64,000 nt of DNA from Chryseobacterium sp. MYb264 (GTDB taxonomy: Bacteria > Bacteroidota > Bacteroidia > Flavobacteriales > Weeksellaceae), in assembly GCF_035974275.1 (NCBI RefSeq), contig NZ_CP142422.1, forward strand, positions 3,224,001-3,288,000. The letters run 5' to 3'. Position 1 is the first letter of the stretch. Every line of letters starts with the position of its first letter. Below are positions 9,246 to 18,450 of the stretch, piece after piece. The notes under the pieces were generated by a model. That model worked only from the letters and a program-made list of their open reading frames with translations, did not search any database and was not told where the DNA came from. The position numbers were made by a program, and so were the translations under genes.

Positions 9246-10358
9246 ATGAATATACTTCGACTTCCTTTCCTCGTTAAGCTTACGCTAGTGATTGTTTCCA
9301 TTATCGGGTTCGGTTATCTCTTAGCTCTGGGGCAAAGTATCCTGGCTCCTTTCTTTCTGGCATTTTTAATGGCCATGCTCTTTTTACCTTTTGCTACTTT
9401 ATTAGAAAAAAAACTAAGGTTTCCAAGATCTATTTCAACCATGACCTCGGTATTGATGATGCTGGTGATTTTATCGGGATTAATATATTTCTTTGGATCC
9501 CAACTCTCAGATTTCAGCAAAGATATTCCACATTTAAGAACCCAGTTTACCACTGTTTTTGAAAATCTTCAGCATTGGATTTCCAGAACATTCAATGTTA
9601 AAATCAATGATCAGCTCGATTATATTAATCAGGGGATGAATAAGCTATTGTCATCATCAGGAGTAATTTTAGGATTTACTTTCGGGATCTTCTCCACTGG
9701 ATTCGGGTTTATCCTTTTCTTTATTCTTTTTTTCATTTTTATTTTAAACTACCGAAGAGTCCTGAATAACTTCATTGTCACTGTTTTTAATGAAAAACAC
9801 AGAAGCAGTGTACAGGAGGTGGTGAATGAGGTGCGGATTATGACGAAAAAATATATTATCGGGCTTTGTCTTCAGGTTTTTATCGTCTCTATTTTAACCT
9901 CCGTAGTTTTAACCGTCTTAGGGGTAAAATATGCCGTTCTTTTAGCAGTTTTAACAGGTTTATTAAATGTTATACCTTATCTTGGGATCTGCATCTCATT
10001 GATACTTTCCTGCTTTATCGCTTTCGCTACCGGAGCACCTTCTACCTGTTTTTATGTTGTGTTGGGGTATATTGCCGTACACGCGATAGATGGAAATATC
10101 ATTCTACCTTTTGTGGTAGGTTCTAAAGTAAAGATCAATGCACTCTTTTCATTTTTAGGAATTATTATCGGGGAACATATATGGGGAATTGCCGGAATGT
10201 TTTTATGTATTCCGGCCATTGCCATCATAAAAATAATTTTTGAAAGAGTAGACGGCCTCAGACCTTGGGGGAAACTTCTGGGTGAGGAAGAAAAACCCGA
10301 TAAAAAGAAAAAAAAATACAAGATATCCAAGAATATCACTCTGGAGGAAATGGATTAA
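9246..10358 (+). CDS. AI-2E family transporter (YdiK/TqsA-like)
   Basis: Polytopic inner-membrane protein of 370 residues with about eight hydrophobic segments and the AI-2E family signature near the C-terminus (GLLNVIPYLG, then DGNIILPFVVG). Members include exporters of the autoinducer AI-2 and Na+/H+ antiporters; the substrate here cannot be told. It ends with a Lys-rich cytoplasmic tail. The frame is open back to 9177, but the ATG at 9246 is preferred. The extra 23 residues are not hydrophobic in the family pattern, and a terminator-like hairpin lies within them. Transcribed alone. Confidence 0.82.
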   Translation: MNILRLPFLVKLTLVIVSIIGFGYLLALGQSILAPFFLAFLMAMLFLPFATLLEKKLRFPRSISTMTSVLMMLVILSGLIYFFGSQLSDFSKDIPHLRTQFTTVFENLQHWISRTFNVKINDQLDYINQGMNKLLSSSGVILGFTFGIFSTGFGFILFFILFFIFILNYRRVLNNFIVTVFNEKHRSSVQEVVNEVRIMTKKYIIGLCLQVFIVSILTSVVLTVLGVKYAVLLAVLTGLLNVIPYLGICISLILSCFIAFATGAPSTCFYVVLGYIAVHAIDGNIILPFVVGSKVKINALFSFLGIIIGEHIWGIAGMFLCIPAIAIIKIIFERVDGLRPWGKLLGEEEKPDKKKKKYKISKNITLEEMD

Positions 10359-10479
10359 ACGTCTTTACCTTCTATTGGTCTTGTCTCTTTTAAACCTGTT
10401 TACACTTTTCACCACAAAAGAACGTAACCCTTTTAATTAATTTTGAGTTGAATACTAACATGAAAGAAGAGCAAAGTAA

Positions 10480-10632
10480 TACTGTTTTCTCTTTGAATTT
10501 ACCTTCATAAACCCCGGAGGAGTTAAATATCAATAACGTCGGGTGAAACCCAGTGTACAAGTATTTAATGATGTTATAACCCTGAAAGGGGTAAATAATT
10601 TACAGGAAATTTCAAAGGTAGAATGCTATAAG
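10480..10632 (+). repeat. Dispersed degenerate repeat, copy A
   Basis: About 150 bases that align with 46047-46200 at roughly three bases in four, over the whole length. Shared blocks include CTGTTTTCT, GTTAAATATCA, GTCGGGT, TATAACCCTGAAAGGG and GGAAATTTCAAAG. It contains the palindrome-like CCCTGAAAGGGG. Looks like a decayed dispersed intergenic repeat rather than a gene. Confidence 0.65.
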
Positions 10633-10789
10633 TGATACAGAAACTTTCATTTTTTTCTTTTGCTGGGGTTTTGAAAAACTTCAAACAAATCCAATGGAAC
10701 GCTTTTGTTTCTTTTGCAGCCAGATTTAAAATGATTGTAAACAAACTCAGAGCGGGTTTACATTTTACTGTTATTTTGACTAAAATAAA

Positions 10790-10816
10790 AAGGACTGCCC
10801 TAGGGCAATCCTTTTC
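10790..10816 (-). terminator. Rho-independent terminator of the DUF5689 gene
   Basis: AAAAGGACTGCCC (10790-10802) pairs with GGGCAATCCTTTT (10805 onward) with one mismatch, flanked by A and T runs, 24 bases past the stop of the leftward gene. Confidence 0.85.
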
Positions 10817-10839
10817 TATAATATCTTATCCATTATCAA

Positions 10840-12225
10840 TTACTGAACCTGAATATTATCGATCTGAACAGTAGTTGTAATACCGCCTGACGAACCTGAA
10901 TATTCGAATATCACGAATCCATTTCCAGTAAGTGCAGGGTCAAAGTTATGCTGGCCAGCCGGAGTTAATGTACCATAAGCCGAAGCCGGGCCATCAGGAA
11001 TAACAAATGATGCGGTAATATCCTTTAGCGTCGCATTGGTGATATCTCCCAGCGGAGTATAGTCAGTAGTGGTATAGACTTTTAACGGTTTTCCGTTGTC
11101 ATATCCTAAATTAACATCAAACTTTAATGAATTAGCAGCAGTAAAGTTGACAGGAACGGCAAAATAGGTTAAGTAGCTTCCTGAACCTGAATTCGCTCCT
11201 AACTGGATATATTTGTTCCCGCTAAAAGTTTTCAACTGCCAGTATCTGTTTCCTAAAACAGGATCGTTCACGTATTTAGGATAAATCTCAAGGTTGGTAC
11301 CTGAATAACTTTCAAAAGTTTCAATAAAATTACTCAAATACTGGATATCTGTACCTCCTTTTGGTGGTGTGGCATCTACTCTCGTTCCTGCGAAAGAAAG
11401 ATCAGAAGTCTTTCTTATCAACATCTGCCAGGTAGAGTTATAACGGCTTACAACAAAAGTTATATCCCCGTTTCCTTTAGGTAATAACTTTGAGCCTTCA
11501 GAAAAGAACCCTGAATTTCTTAATGTTACAGTACCTCCTGCTGAATCTTCCAGATTTCTATCAGTATCAGTACCGGCACCTGCTACATAGTCAATATACG
11601 CTTTATTAACAGGATAAAGATCCCCTAAAGCAAACTGTACATTCGGTACTTTTACCAGCATATTAATATATTGCTCACTTTTTGCTGCCGCAAGATTAGG
11701 CAATTCAACCGGTTTAATATTTACAACTTCAAGCCCGTTACCGTTACATACTCCCGCAACATATCTGCTCACCAAAGAAGAAGGAATTCTTCCGATTGCA
11801 TACGTAGGATCTACGGAACCTATTTTCACTACACCTCTGTCTGTTCCCACTCTTAAACCTTTTGCATTGATTCTGATATGAGCTCCAACGGGGAAATCTG
11901 CATAGTTGCTTGATTTATCAACTTCAATCTGAAGCCCCACTGTCGGGTTATCAGGGCTGTCCTGAAAAGAAATGGTCTTATAAAAATTTCCGTTTTCATC
12001 TGAAGAAACTACATATCCGTCAAAGATCTGATCTGTTGTAATTAAAACAAATCCTGAAGAAGGAGCCTGTGCCTTGAAGTCTGCCATTGAAATAGTAGCA
12101 GCAGGAAACTTATTTTCACATTTGATAGGAGGTGTATCCCAATCGTCTTTTTGTACACAAGAGGTAATAGAAGCTGCTGCAAATGCGGCTCCCGTTACTA
12201 AACTTAAGTATTTCTTTATATTCAT
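10840..12225 (-). CDS. DUF5689 domain-containing lipoprotein
   Basis: Secreted lipoprotein of 461 residues. The signal peptide ends in a lipobox (ASITSC, Cys about residue 23), so it is probably on the cell surface. The N-terminal half (about 40-285) matches DUF5689, an OB-fold-like domain that occurs with extracellular nucleases. The C-terminal half is beta-rich with Gly/Ser repeats and resembles a jelly-roll or carbohydrate-binding-like module (DUF5017-like). It follows the TonB receptor gene by 36 bases on the same strand, so they form an operon and it likely presents substrate to the receptor. Function otherwise unknown. Confidence 0.8.
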   Translation of the reverse strand: MNIKKYLSLVTGAAFAAASITSCVQKDDWDTPPIKCENKFPAATISMADFKAQAPSSGFVLITTDQIFDGYVVSSDENGNFYKTISFQDSPDNPTVGLQIEVDKSSNYADFPVGAHIRINAKGLRVGTDRGVVKIGSVDPTYAIGRIPSSLVSRYVAGVCNGNGLEVVNIKPVELPNLAAAKSEQYINMLVKVPNVQFALGDLYPVNKAYIDYVAGAGTDTDRNLEDSAGGTVTLRNSGFFSEGSKLLPKGNGDITFVVSRYNSTWQMLIRKTSDLSFAGTRVDATPPKGGTDIQYLSNFIETFESYSGTNLEIYPKYVNDPVLGNRYWQLKTFSGNKYIQLGANSGSGSYLTYFAVPVNFTAANSLKFDVNLGYDNGKPLKVYTTTDYTPLGDITNATLKDITASFVIPDGPASAYGTLTPAGQHNFDPALTGNGFVIFEYSGSSGGITTTVQIDNIQVQ

Positions 12226-12261
12226 TTTGTTTATTTTAAAAAGTAATTAGAAGTGATAATT

Positions 12262-15129
12262 TTAGAATCTGAACTGTAAATTAACAAAGTATGATCTTCC
12301 TTGTGTGTACCAGTATTTTGGGGCAAACAATGTATATTCTCTGTCATAATCTGTAGAGAACGTAGGGAATTTAGCATTTCTTGTCTGTTCGAAGCCTCCC
12401 GTAATATACCTTCTGTTATTCAGCAGGTTATTAACAGACGCTGATAATAACACATAATATTTACCGAATACCCATGATTTTCCTGCATTTACATTCACAA
12501 AGAATGAAGAAGGCAATTTTGAAGGTTCCAATACTCTTCTGATATCAGACTCTGTTAAGCCATAATATGGTGTAGAAGTATTGTTGTTCTGAACAAAAGA
12601 CTCTGTTCTGATAAGAGAAGCGGGATCAAGGTAATTATCATCAAAATAATTCCAGTTCGCGCCGAACCACCAATATTTAGGAGAATTATATCTGAATCCT
12701 AAAGAGTACGCCTGCTGAGGAGTCCCTCCCTGACGGTAATTCTTAATATATGCTTTTCCTACACTTGTATAAGGAAGTCCGTTAGCAAATATTCCAGCCG
12801 CATCTGATGCAAAATACGTAGTTGGATCATTCTGATAAGTATATTGCCCTATACTCGCCAGACCCTGTAAAGATAAGGTAGGCAGAACTTTATAATCAAT
12901 ACCCAATTCCATACCCATATTTCTTTTCTTCACATCCGTCATAATCTGTGTTACGAATGCACTCTGAACATTAGTCTGATTACCGTCTGCATCCACACTT
13001 GCCAATGGAAGACCATCTGCAAAGAATCTCTGAACAGTAGTTTCATTATTCGTATTCACAAGGAATCCTGTCAGTCTAAGTTTTAAGAACGGAGTAGAAA
13101 TCACATAGCTCAAATCATTGGCATTCACCTCCATATTCTGAATATTCGGAGCTACAGAGCCATTTACTCTCGGGTTTACGAAAAGATCTTCAAGGAAAGG
13201 AGCCTGAGAGAAATATGCTCCGTTATAAACAAAGAAATTTCTTCCATTTAGCTTATAGATCACCTGACCTTTTAAGCCATAGTTCCAGAAATCATAATTC
13301 TGTCCTTTTCCTTTAGAGTCTTTATAAAGATAATGATTGAATAAGCCTTCTCTGCTTGAGCTTGAATATCCAGCCATGGCAGAGACAAACAGGTCAAACT
13401 TCCCTGTTGTAAGTTTAAGACCAGGATTTACTTTTACCTCCTGTCTTCTGAAGATATAATCATAGGTCATTCTATCACCTACTTTTTTAGTTACATTATC
13501 TTCACCTTCATTATAAAGACCTGTCTTTCCGGGTTGGTTAGTAGCAGCAAACGGATCTCTGTTGAGTACAAAATCTGCTCCTAAAAGATCCTTTACTTCT
13601 CTGTACTGCTCAGAACGGTAATTCTGATAAGATACATTCAGTAAAAATTTTGTATTATCATTAAAATTATGAACAAAATGCGTAGCGGCATTGAAGATCT
13701 TGTCATCACTTACATCATCAACAAGGTAGTATAATGCTCTTTTTCCTGTTTGCCCGTAATAGTTACCGGCAGGCTGCTGCATATTTCTTCTGTATAATTT
13801 ATCCCAATCCAGTTGTGTTACAGAAGGATCTCCGGATGTCCACCCGTTATAAGCCGTCCTGAAAGCGTCCTGGGCAGTAGTCTGAGCTCCGGTAGGATCT
13901 ATCACCGATGCATTAGGGTCTAATGAATCAAAATAACTTGGTAAATTTCTGTAATAAGTAGGAGACGGATTCTGTACATTCTGCCAGTCTAAGCGAGAAC
14001 CTCTGTCTTTTCCGAACTGGTAGGAAACCGATGTCCAAAGATTGGACTTTTTATTGATCTTCCAGAAATCCTGAAGTTGAAAAATAGGCTGAAACCCCTG
14101 TCTGACTCTCTCACTTCTCTGTTTACCATCCTGATACCCCCAGTAAGAGTTATAATGAACCCCTCTATAGTCATATACCTCCTGAGTACTAGGGCTTGCA
14201 GTAGATCTTCTATATGGAGCCCCAATAACATTGAAGGTTACCGTATGACTGTCATTGATCTTTTTCTCTACCCCGGCATAAAAACCATAGGCATCATAGA
14301 ACGTCCCCTCCTGGATTCCTTCTTCAGCCCATCTTCGAGCTCCCATTAAAGTAAACGCCCATCCTTTTTTACTCATTCCTGAGCTGTATCTCAACGACGT
14401 TCTGTTTCTGTAATTCCTATTTGTAAGAGATTGTGTAAACTGGAATCCTTTTCTATACTCACTTGCTCTTGTATTTTTATAAATAACGGAGTTATTCCCT
14501 CCAAAAGCATATTCTGATGGCGAATGATTCGCTGAAATTTCAGGATACCTCGTAATCTCATTCAGCCCACCCCAATTTCCGAAATCAACGTTACCGTTGT
14601 CAGATTTAACCATTGAAATACCATTAAGCATAGTTTCCCCGGTTCTTCCGTCAATCCCTCTTGGGCGGAACCAGTAAAATCCTAAGTCAAACGCTGCAAT
14701 TCGGCTGAAAACATCCTGAGAGGACTGTAGGAGCCCTACTGTAGAAGCCTGTCCGCTGTTTCCTTCTTCATCGCTGTCGCTGTCAATAATCGCAAGACCT
14801 TGATCTGCATTTGTAAGAGCAGAATACAGGGTAATAGCCCCTAGGTCTTTTCTTTTTTCGTCACTGATGACGTCAAACTCCATTACTTTTGTTTCGTAAT
14901 TCGGTTTTGTAATCACAACCTGGTAATGCCCCGGCTGTAAATCCACAAACTGGAAATATCCAATTTTGTCTGCCGTTACATCATTCTCACTCCCTTTTAA
15001 ATCTACTTGCGCCTTTTCGATAGGCTTGCCGTCTGCATCTTTAAGATACGCAAACACAGTGGTCTGCGCAAAATAATAAGATGCCGGAAGCAAAGTAAAT
15101 AAAGAGACTAATGATAGCTTTTTAATCAT
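12262..15129 (-). CDS. TonB-dependent receptor with carboxypeptidase-like N-terminal domain
   Basis: Outer-membrane active transporter of 955 residues. A signal peptide (about 1-21, ending YFAQ) is followed by a CarboxypepD-reg-like beta sandwich (about 25-105). A plug domain with a GMSMV-type region follows (about 130-230), then a 22-strand barrel ending in the aromatic FVNLQFRF, typical for BAM insertion. Acidic linker DSDSDEE at about 117-123. The gene leads an operon with the DUF5689 lipoprotein and is divergent from a secreted nuclease-like gene. The ligand is not identifiable from sequence; the neighbours suggest a nucleic-acid or phosphate-containing compound. Confidence 0.9.
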   Translation of the reverse strand: MIKKLSLVSLFTLLPASYYFAQTTVFAYLKDADGKPIEKAQVDLKGSENDVTADKIGYFQFVDLQPGHYQVVITKPNYETKVMEFDVISDEKRKDLGAITLYSALTNADQGLAIIDSDSDEEGNSGQASTVGLLQSSQDVFSRIAAFDLGFYWFRPRGIDGRTGETMLNGISMVKSDNGNVDFGNWGGLNEITRYPEISANHSPSEYAFGGNNSVIYKNTRASEYRKGFQFTQSLTNRNYRNRTSLRYSSGMSKKGWAFTLMGARRWAEEGIQEGTFYDAYGFYAGVEKKINDSHTVTFNVIGAPYRRSTASPSTQEVYDYRGVHYNSYWGYQDGKQRSERVRQGFQPIFQLQDFWKINKKSNLWTSVSYQFGKDRGSRLDWQNVQNPSPTYYRNLPSYFDSLDPNASVIDPTGAQTTAQDAFRTAYNGWTSGDPSVTQLDWDKLYRRNMQQPAGNYYGQTGKRALYYLVDDVSDDKIFNAATHFVHNFNDNTKFLLNVSYQNYRSEQYREVKDLLGADFVLNRDPFAATNQPGKTGLYNEGEDNVTKKVGDRMTYDYIFRRQEVKVNPGLKLTTGKFDLFVSAMAGYSSSSREGLFNHYLYKDSKGKGQNYDFWNYGLKGQVIYKLNGRNFFVYNGAYFSQAPFLEDLFVNPRVNGSVAPNIQNMEVNANDLSYVISTPFLKLRLTGFLVNTNNETTVQRFFADGLPLASVDADGNQTNVQSAFVTQIMTDVKKRNMGMELGIDYKVLPTLSLQGLASIGQYTYQNDPTTYFASDAAGIFANGLPYTSVGKAYIKNYRQGGTPQQAYSLGFRYNSPKYWWFGANWNYFDDNYLDPASLIRTESFVQNNNTSTPYYGLTESDIRRVLEPSKLPSSFFVNVNAGKSWVFGKYYVLLSASVNNLLNNRRYITGGFEQTRNAKFPTFSTDYDREYTLFAPKYWYTQGRSYFVNLQFRF

Positions 15130-15193
15130 GAGTATATTATTTTTTTTAAATACTTTTTCCCTTAATTTTCAATAGGTTAAATCTTGGGGGGCA

Positions 15194-15201
15194 CAAATTT
15201 A
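15194..15201 (-). promoter_or_regulatory. -7 element of the TonB receptor operon
   Basis: TAAATTTG on the minus strand matches the Bacteroidota TAnnTTTG element, 65 bases upstream of the receptor start. No TTG was found at the usual -33 distance. Confidence 0.5.
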
Positions 15202-15317
15202 GCTAAAATTTAGAATTTAAAGCTTTTTTAACATTATCATTTCTTAACATTACAACCCAAATGACAAAAACCCCAAAGCTCTTCATTAAATTATCATAAA
15301 TTTACATTTAATTAAAA

Positions 15318-15345
15318 TTGAATAGGTTAAAAAAAAGTAAATTTG
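15318..15345 (+). promoter_or_regulatory. Bacteroidota-type promoter of the nuclease-like gene
   Basis: TTG at 15318-15320, a 17-base spacer, and TAAATTTG at 15338-15345 match the TTG-N17-23-TAnnTTTG consensus. The start codon is 25 bases further on. Confidence 0.7.
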
Positions 15346-15369
15346 CGGATTAATTAATTTTAAGACTCA

Positions 15370-16557
15370 ATGAGAAAATTTTTAAGTTTTTTAACTATTA
15401 TTTCTACGGTAGTCATTTCTGCACAACAGGGAAAATTGAGAAAGGTAGCCACTGTCGGATTCCTGAATGTGGAAAACCTGTTCGATATCTATAATTCTGC
15501 AGATTATATCGATGGAACAAAAGATAAGAAAAACCCGGCCTTTCACAGAAGCATTCCGGTGGACTCCATTCAATTTTTGGAAGCAGAAAAATACGATGGA
15601 GAATGGAGCGATGATCTTCTAAAAGGAAAAAAAGTCGTGAGATACCAGGGAAGCTCTAAGGAGTTCACACCTGAAAGTCCAAAGAACTATGACACCAGAA
15701 TTTATCAGCAAAAACTTGCCAATGAAGCAAAGGTAATCTCTGAACTTGGATCACAATATACCAAAACAGCTCCAGCGGTCGTTGGCCTTATTGAGGTTGA
15801 AAACAGACAGGTTATCGAAGATCTTATCAAGCAGCCGGCACTGGCAAAGTACGATTATGGTATTGTTCATTACAATTCCTATGATTATCGGGGAATTGAT
15901 GTAGCCCTGATCTATCAGAAAAGAAGATTCACGGTTACCAACTCCCTAAAAAAAGAACTAAAGGTCTATGGCAGTGACGGAAAAAGAGAATACACAAGGG
16001 ATATCTTAGTGGTTACCGGATTTTTAGATAACGAAAAAGTAGCCTTTTTTATGAACCACTGGCCATCAAGAAGAGGTGGTGAAGCGGCTTCTCTACCTAA
16101 AAGAAACGCAGCAGCGACATTGTTAAAACAACAAATGGATAGTGTAAGAGCAGCAGACCCAAGCACAAAACTTTTTGCAATGGGAGATTTTAATGATGAT
16201 CCTGTAAGTCCCAGCCTGAAAGTACATTTACAGGCGGCATCTTCACCGAAAGAGCTAAGCGACAGCAAGCCTTATCTTAACCTCATGTATCCTTTATACA
16301 AAAAAGGTGTTGCATCGCTGGCCTATCAGGATGCCCCCAATCTGTTTGATCAGATCATTGTTTCCAAAAATCTTATTTCTGATGAGGTAACAAAAGAATA
16401 TTCGGTATATAAATCTGAAATTTACGCCCCTTCCTATTTAGTAAACAAAGAAGGAAATTATAAAGGTTATCCTTTTAGATCCTGGAACGGAGATAAATTC
16501 ACAGGGGGATACAGCGATCACTTTCCCGCATTTGTCGTTCTTCAAAAAGAACCATAA
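15370..16557 (+). CDS. Secreted endonuclease/exonuclease/phosphatase family protein
   Basis: A 395-residue enzyme of the DNase I/exonuclease III/inositol phosphatase superfamily with a signal peptide (about 1-19, ending VISAQQ). Expected metal and catalytic motifs are present: GFLNVENLFD near 30, GLIEVENR near 139, NHWPSRRGG near 223, FAMGDFNDDP near 264, and a closing SDHFP near 384. Members cut nucleic acids or phosphomonoesters. It is divergent from the TonB receptor/DUF5689 operon, so all three probably handle one extracellular substrate. Whether it is a nuclease or a phosphatase cannot be settled from sequence. Confidence 0.87.
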   Translation: MRKFLSFLTIISTVVISAQQGKLRKVATVGFLNVENLFDIYNSADYIDGTKDKKNPAFHRSIPVDSIQFLEAEKYDGEWSDDLLKGKKVVRYQGSSKEFTPESPKNYDTRIYQQKLANEAKVISELGSQYTKTAPAVVGLIEVENRQVIEDLIKQPALAKYDYGIVHYNSYDYRGIDVALIYQKRRFTVTNSLKKELKVYGSDGKREYTRDILVVTGFLDNEKVAFFMNHWPSRRGGEAASLPKRNAAATLLKQQMDSVRAADPSTKLFAMGDFNDDPVSPSLKVHLQAASSPKELSDSKPYLNLMYPLYKKGVASLAYQDAPNLFDQIIVSKNLISDEVTKEYSVYKSEIYAPSYLVNKEGNYKGYPFRSWNGDKFTGGYSDHFPAFVVLQKEP

Positions 16558-16564
16558 AATTAAG

Positions 16565-16590
16565 AAAGCACTCATTTTGAGTGCTTTTTT
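16565..16590 (+). terminator. Rho-independent terminator
   Basis: AAAGCACTC (16565-16573) pairs perfectly with GAGTGCTTT (16579-16587) across a 5-base loop, followed by Ts. Confidence 0.9.
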
Positions 16591-16606
16591 TATGTAAATC
16601 CAGGAT

Positions 16607-17028
16607 ATAAAAAATTGCTTTCTCATTATTTTTGTGGTTTTTATAACTATTAGCTGCAAGGCCCAAAGTAAATCCAGAAGCGATAAACAAAAGTCAAAAA
16701 TTACCCCCTCAAAAAATGAGGATAAAAAATGGGATATCACGGTAATTGATACTCAGTTTGATTATTTCCTGAATGCCGTTGCCAAACCCATGAATCAATA
16801 TTCAGAATCATATTTGAAAACAAAAAAATACGATGCTGGTCACAGAGTGGAATGCTTATTCTTCTTCAGGAAAATACAGAAATGTCATAAAATCCTCCAT
16901 TGATTATGATTCTAAAGAAAATTACAGATTAAAATTTGAATATAAGCTGTATCAGGTTTGCGTATGTAAACTGGAAATATCGTTTAAAAACGAATAGCTT
17001 AACCAGAAGCGACCGTGCAAGATCGTAA
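16607..17028 (+). pseudogene. DUF6146 family lipoprotein, disrupted
   Basis: Joined across frames, this reads as one DUF6146-like lipoprotein: a hydrophobic signal ending ITISC, a DTQFDYFLNAVAKP block, a VTEWNAYSSSGKYRNVI block, then a YKLYQ and AYVNWKYRLK tail ending at 17028. Three lesions break it. The expected start codon at 16607 is ATA. The frame shifts near 16832, after KKYDA. It shifts again near 16957, after YKLYQV. Function of the family is unknown. Frameshifts lie in or near short A/T runs, so assembly errors are possible, but the ATA start is a separate defect. Confidence 0.75.
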
Positions 17029-17180
17029 CGAAAATTCTATCGGACAAATTTCATTCAGGTTGTGACCAATTCACTTGGTCATTTATCTATCGGGAAATTA
17101 TGCTAAATCCCGAACAAGCAATAATTTTGTGGTCATTATTAAGATTTCAGCACACAAGTTTAATTAGTAAAACAATCTTC

Positions 17181-17746
17181 ATGACCAAAAATCAATCAAC
17201 AAATTCTACATTCAAAATTTCGCGTTTTATTCTTTTATGCCTTACTTTATTTTCAGTTTTTATGAGTTCAAAAGCATCAGCGAATTCATTATTAAATCCT
17301 GAAAAACCTAAAAAATTCTTTTAATTCAGGGCGCTAATATGTCTTATTTGGGAAAAAGAGACCCCAATCATTATGGAAGTACGACCGCAGCTCAGCTGGA
17401 TGAACTTGTAAAAGCACATGCAAAATCCAAAGGCTATGATCTTGAGATATTTTACACCAATACAGAAGGGCAAGCCATTGATAAAATTTACTCCGCAGTG
17501 GAAAAAGGAGTTGAAGGAATTGTAATGAACCCGGGAGGTTTTACGTATAGCGGAGTCTCATTAAGAGATTGTTTAATTTCCGTGCCTGTTCCTTATGTGG
17601 AAGTTCACATGCTTAGTGAAAAAGACTGGAGCGGGGAATCTGTAACGATGGCTGCAGGAGATGGGAAGATCAGCGGTTTCGGAACGTATTCCTACATCTT
17701 AGGATTAGATGCGATGCTTAATATATTAACAACAGCGAAGAAGTAA
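17181..17746 (+). pseudogene. Secreted type II dehydroquinase-like protein, frameshifted
   Basis: Two frames join into one protein: a signal peptide (from ATG 17181, SRFILLCLTLFSVFMSS, then ASA) and a type II 3-dehydroquinate dehydratase domain starting ILLIQGAN. The frame breaks in the six-A run of CCTAAAAAATTC (about 17309-17314); one extra A would repair it. From 17339 the domain runs to 17746. It keeps the loop Arg and Tyr (GKRDPNHYGSTT), NPGG and VEVH, but has Tyr where the family has the catalytic His (NPGGFTYSG) and lacks the later Arg of the FRxxS region. Dehydroquinases are normally cytoplasmic shikimate enzymes; this one would be exported. Confidence 0.7.
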
Positions 17747-17750
17747 TTAA

Positions 17751-17779
17751 AAAAGGTTCAGTATAATTCTGAACCTTTT
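17751..17779. terminator. Bidirectional terminator between convergent genes
   Basis: AAAAGGTTCAG (17751-17761) pairs with CTGAACCTTTT (17769-17779), with A and T flanks. It separates the dehydroquinase-like gene from sod. Confidence 0.85.
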
Positions 17780-17798
17780 ATTTATCAATAGCTGAAAA

Positions 17799-18395
17799 TT
17801 ATTTGTTGAATAATTCTTCTACTTTATCCCAGTTTACTACAGAGAAAAACGCTGCTACATAATCAGGTCTTCTGTTTTGGTAGTTTAAATAATAAGCGTG
17901 CTCCCAAACATCAAGTCCTAAAACCGGAGTTCCTTTTACGTCTGCAACAGGCATCAACGGGTTGTCTTGGTTCGGAGTTGAAGAAACAGATACAGAACCG
18001 TCAGCATTTTTTACCAACCAAGCCCATCCTGAACCGAATCTTGTTTTAGCAGCATCAGAAAAATCAGATTTGAATTTTTCAAGACCACCGTACGCTTCAA
18101 TAGCCGATTTTACGTTTCCTACAGGCTCATTGCTTCCCCCTGGAGTTAAGATTTCCCAGAATAAAGAGTGATTGAAGTGTCCTCCTCCATTATTTCTTAC
18201 CGCTAGCTTGTCTGTTCCAGTCTGGCAGATTTCTTCTATCGTTTTTCCTTCTAGGTCAGTTCCTTTAATTGCATTATTTAAATTGTCAATATATGCCTGG
18301 TGGTGCTTAGTGTGGTGGATTTCCATTGTTTTAGCATCAATCGTTGGCTCTAATGCGTCGTAAGCATATCCTAGTTTTGGTAATTCAAATGACAT
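17799..18395 (-). CDS. sodA: Superoxide dismutase, Mn/Fe family
   Basis: Converts superoxide to oxygen and hydrogen peroxide in the cytoplasm. At 198 residues it has family length. Metal ligands are H27, H76, D162 and H166 in the [13 protein letters not shown] and DVWEHAYY motifs. The second-sphere Gln is supplied by NQD (Q143) and a Gly-rich stretch precedes H76, the pattern of Mn-type or cambialistic enzymes rather than Fe-type. Start chosen at 18395 ([17 protein letters not shown]), because residues upstream are not family sequence. A full promoter lies 25 bases upstream. Metal use needs assay, so the sodA symbol is tentative. Confidence 0.93.
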   Translation of the reverse strand: MSFELPKLGYAYDALEPTIDAKTMEIHHTKHHQAYIDNLNNAIKGTDLEGKTIEEICQTGTDKLAVRNNGGGHFNHSLFWEILTPGGSNEPVGNVKSAIEAYGGLEKFKSDFSDAAKTRFGSGWAWLVKNADGSVSVSSTPNQDNPLMPVADVKGTPVLGLDVWEHAYYLNYQNRRPDYVAAFFSVVNWDKVEELFNK

Positions 18396-18419
18396 AATTT
18401 TATTTTTAATGTTATTACC

Positions 18420-18450
18420 CAAATTTAACCATTATTTAAACTATTTTCAA
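18420..18450 (-). promoter_or_regulatory. Bacteroidota-type promoter of sod
   Basis: On the minus strand TTG (18450-18448), a 20-base spacer and TAAATTTG (18427-18420) fit TTG-N17-23-TAnnTTTG. The start codon is 24 bases downstream. Confidence 0.75.

Larger units (their letters stand above)
10359..10839. other. Gene-free stretch between two transcription units
   Basis: About 480 bases with no credible gene. It holds a degenerate dispersed repeat (10480-10632) related to 46047-46200, and the terminator at 10790. The open frame at 10632-10874 has no recognisable protein character and runs into the neighbouring gene, so it is not called. Confidence 0.6.

Noticed and set aside
10632..10874. 80-residue open frame between the AI-2E gene and DUF5689
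   Set aside because: No family character, runs into the DUF5689 gene on the other strand, and spans a terminator hairpin.
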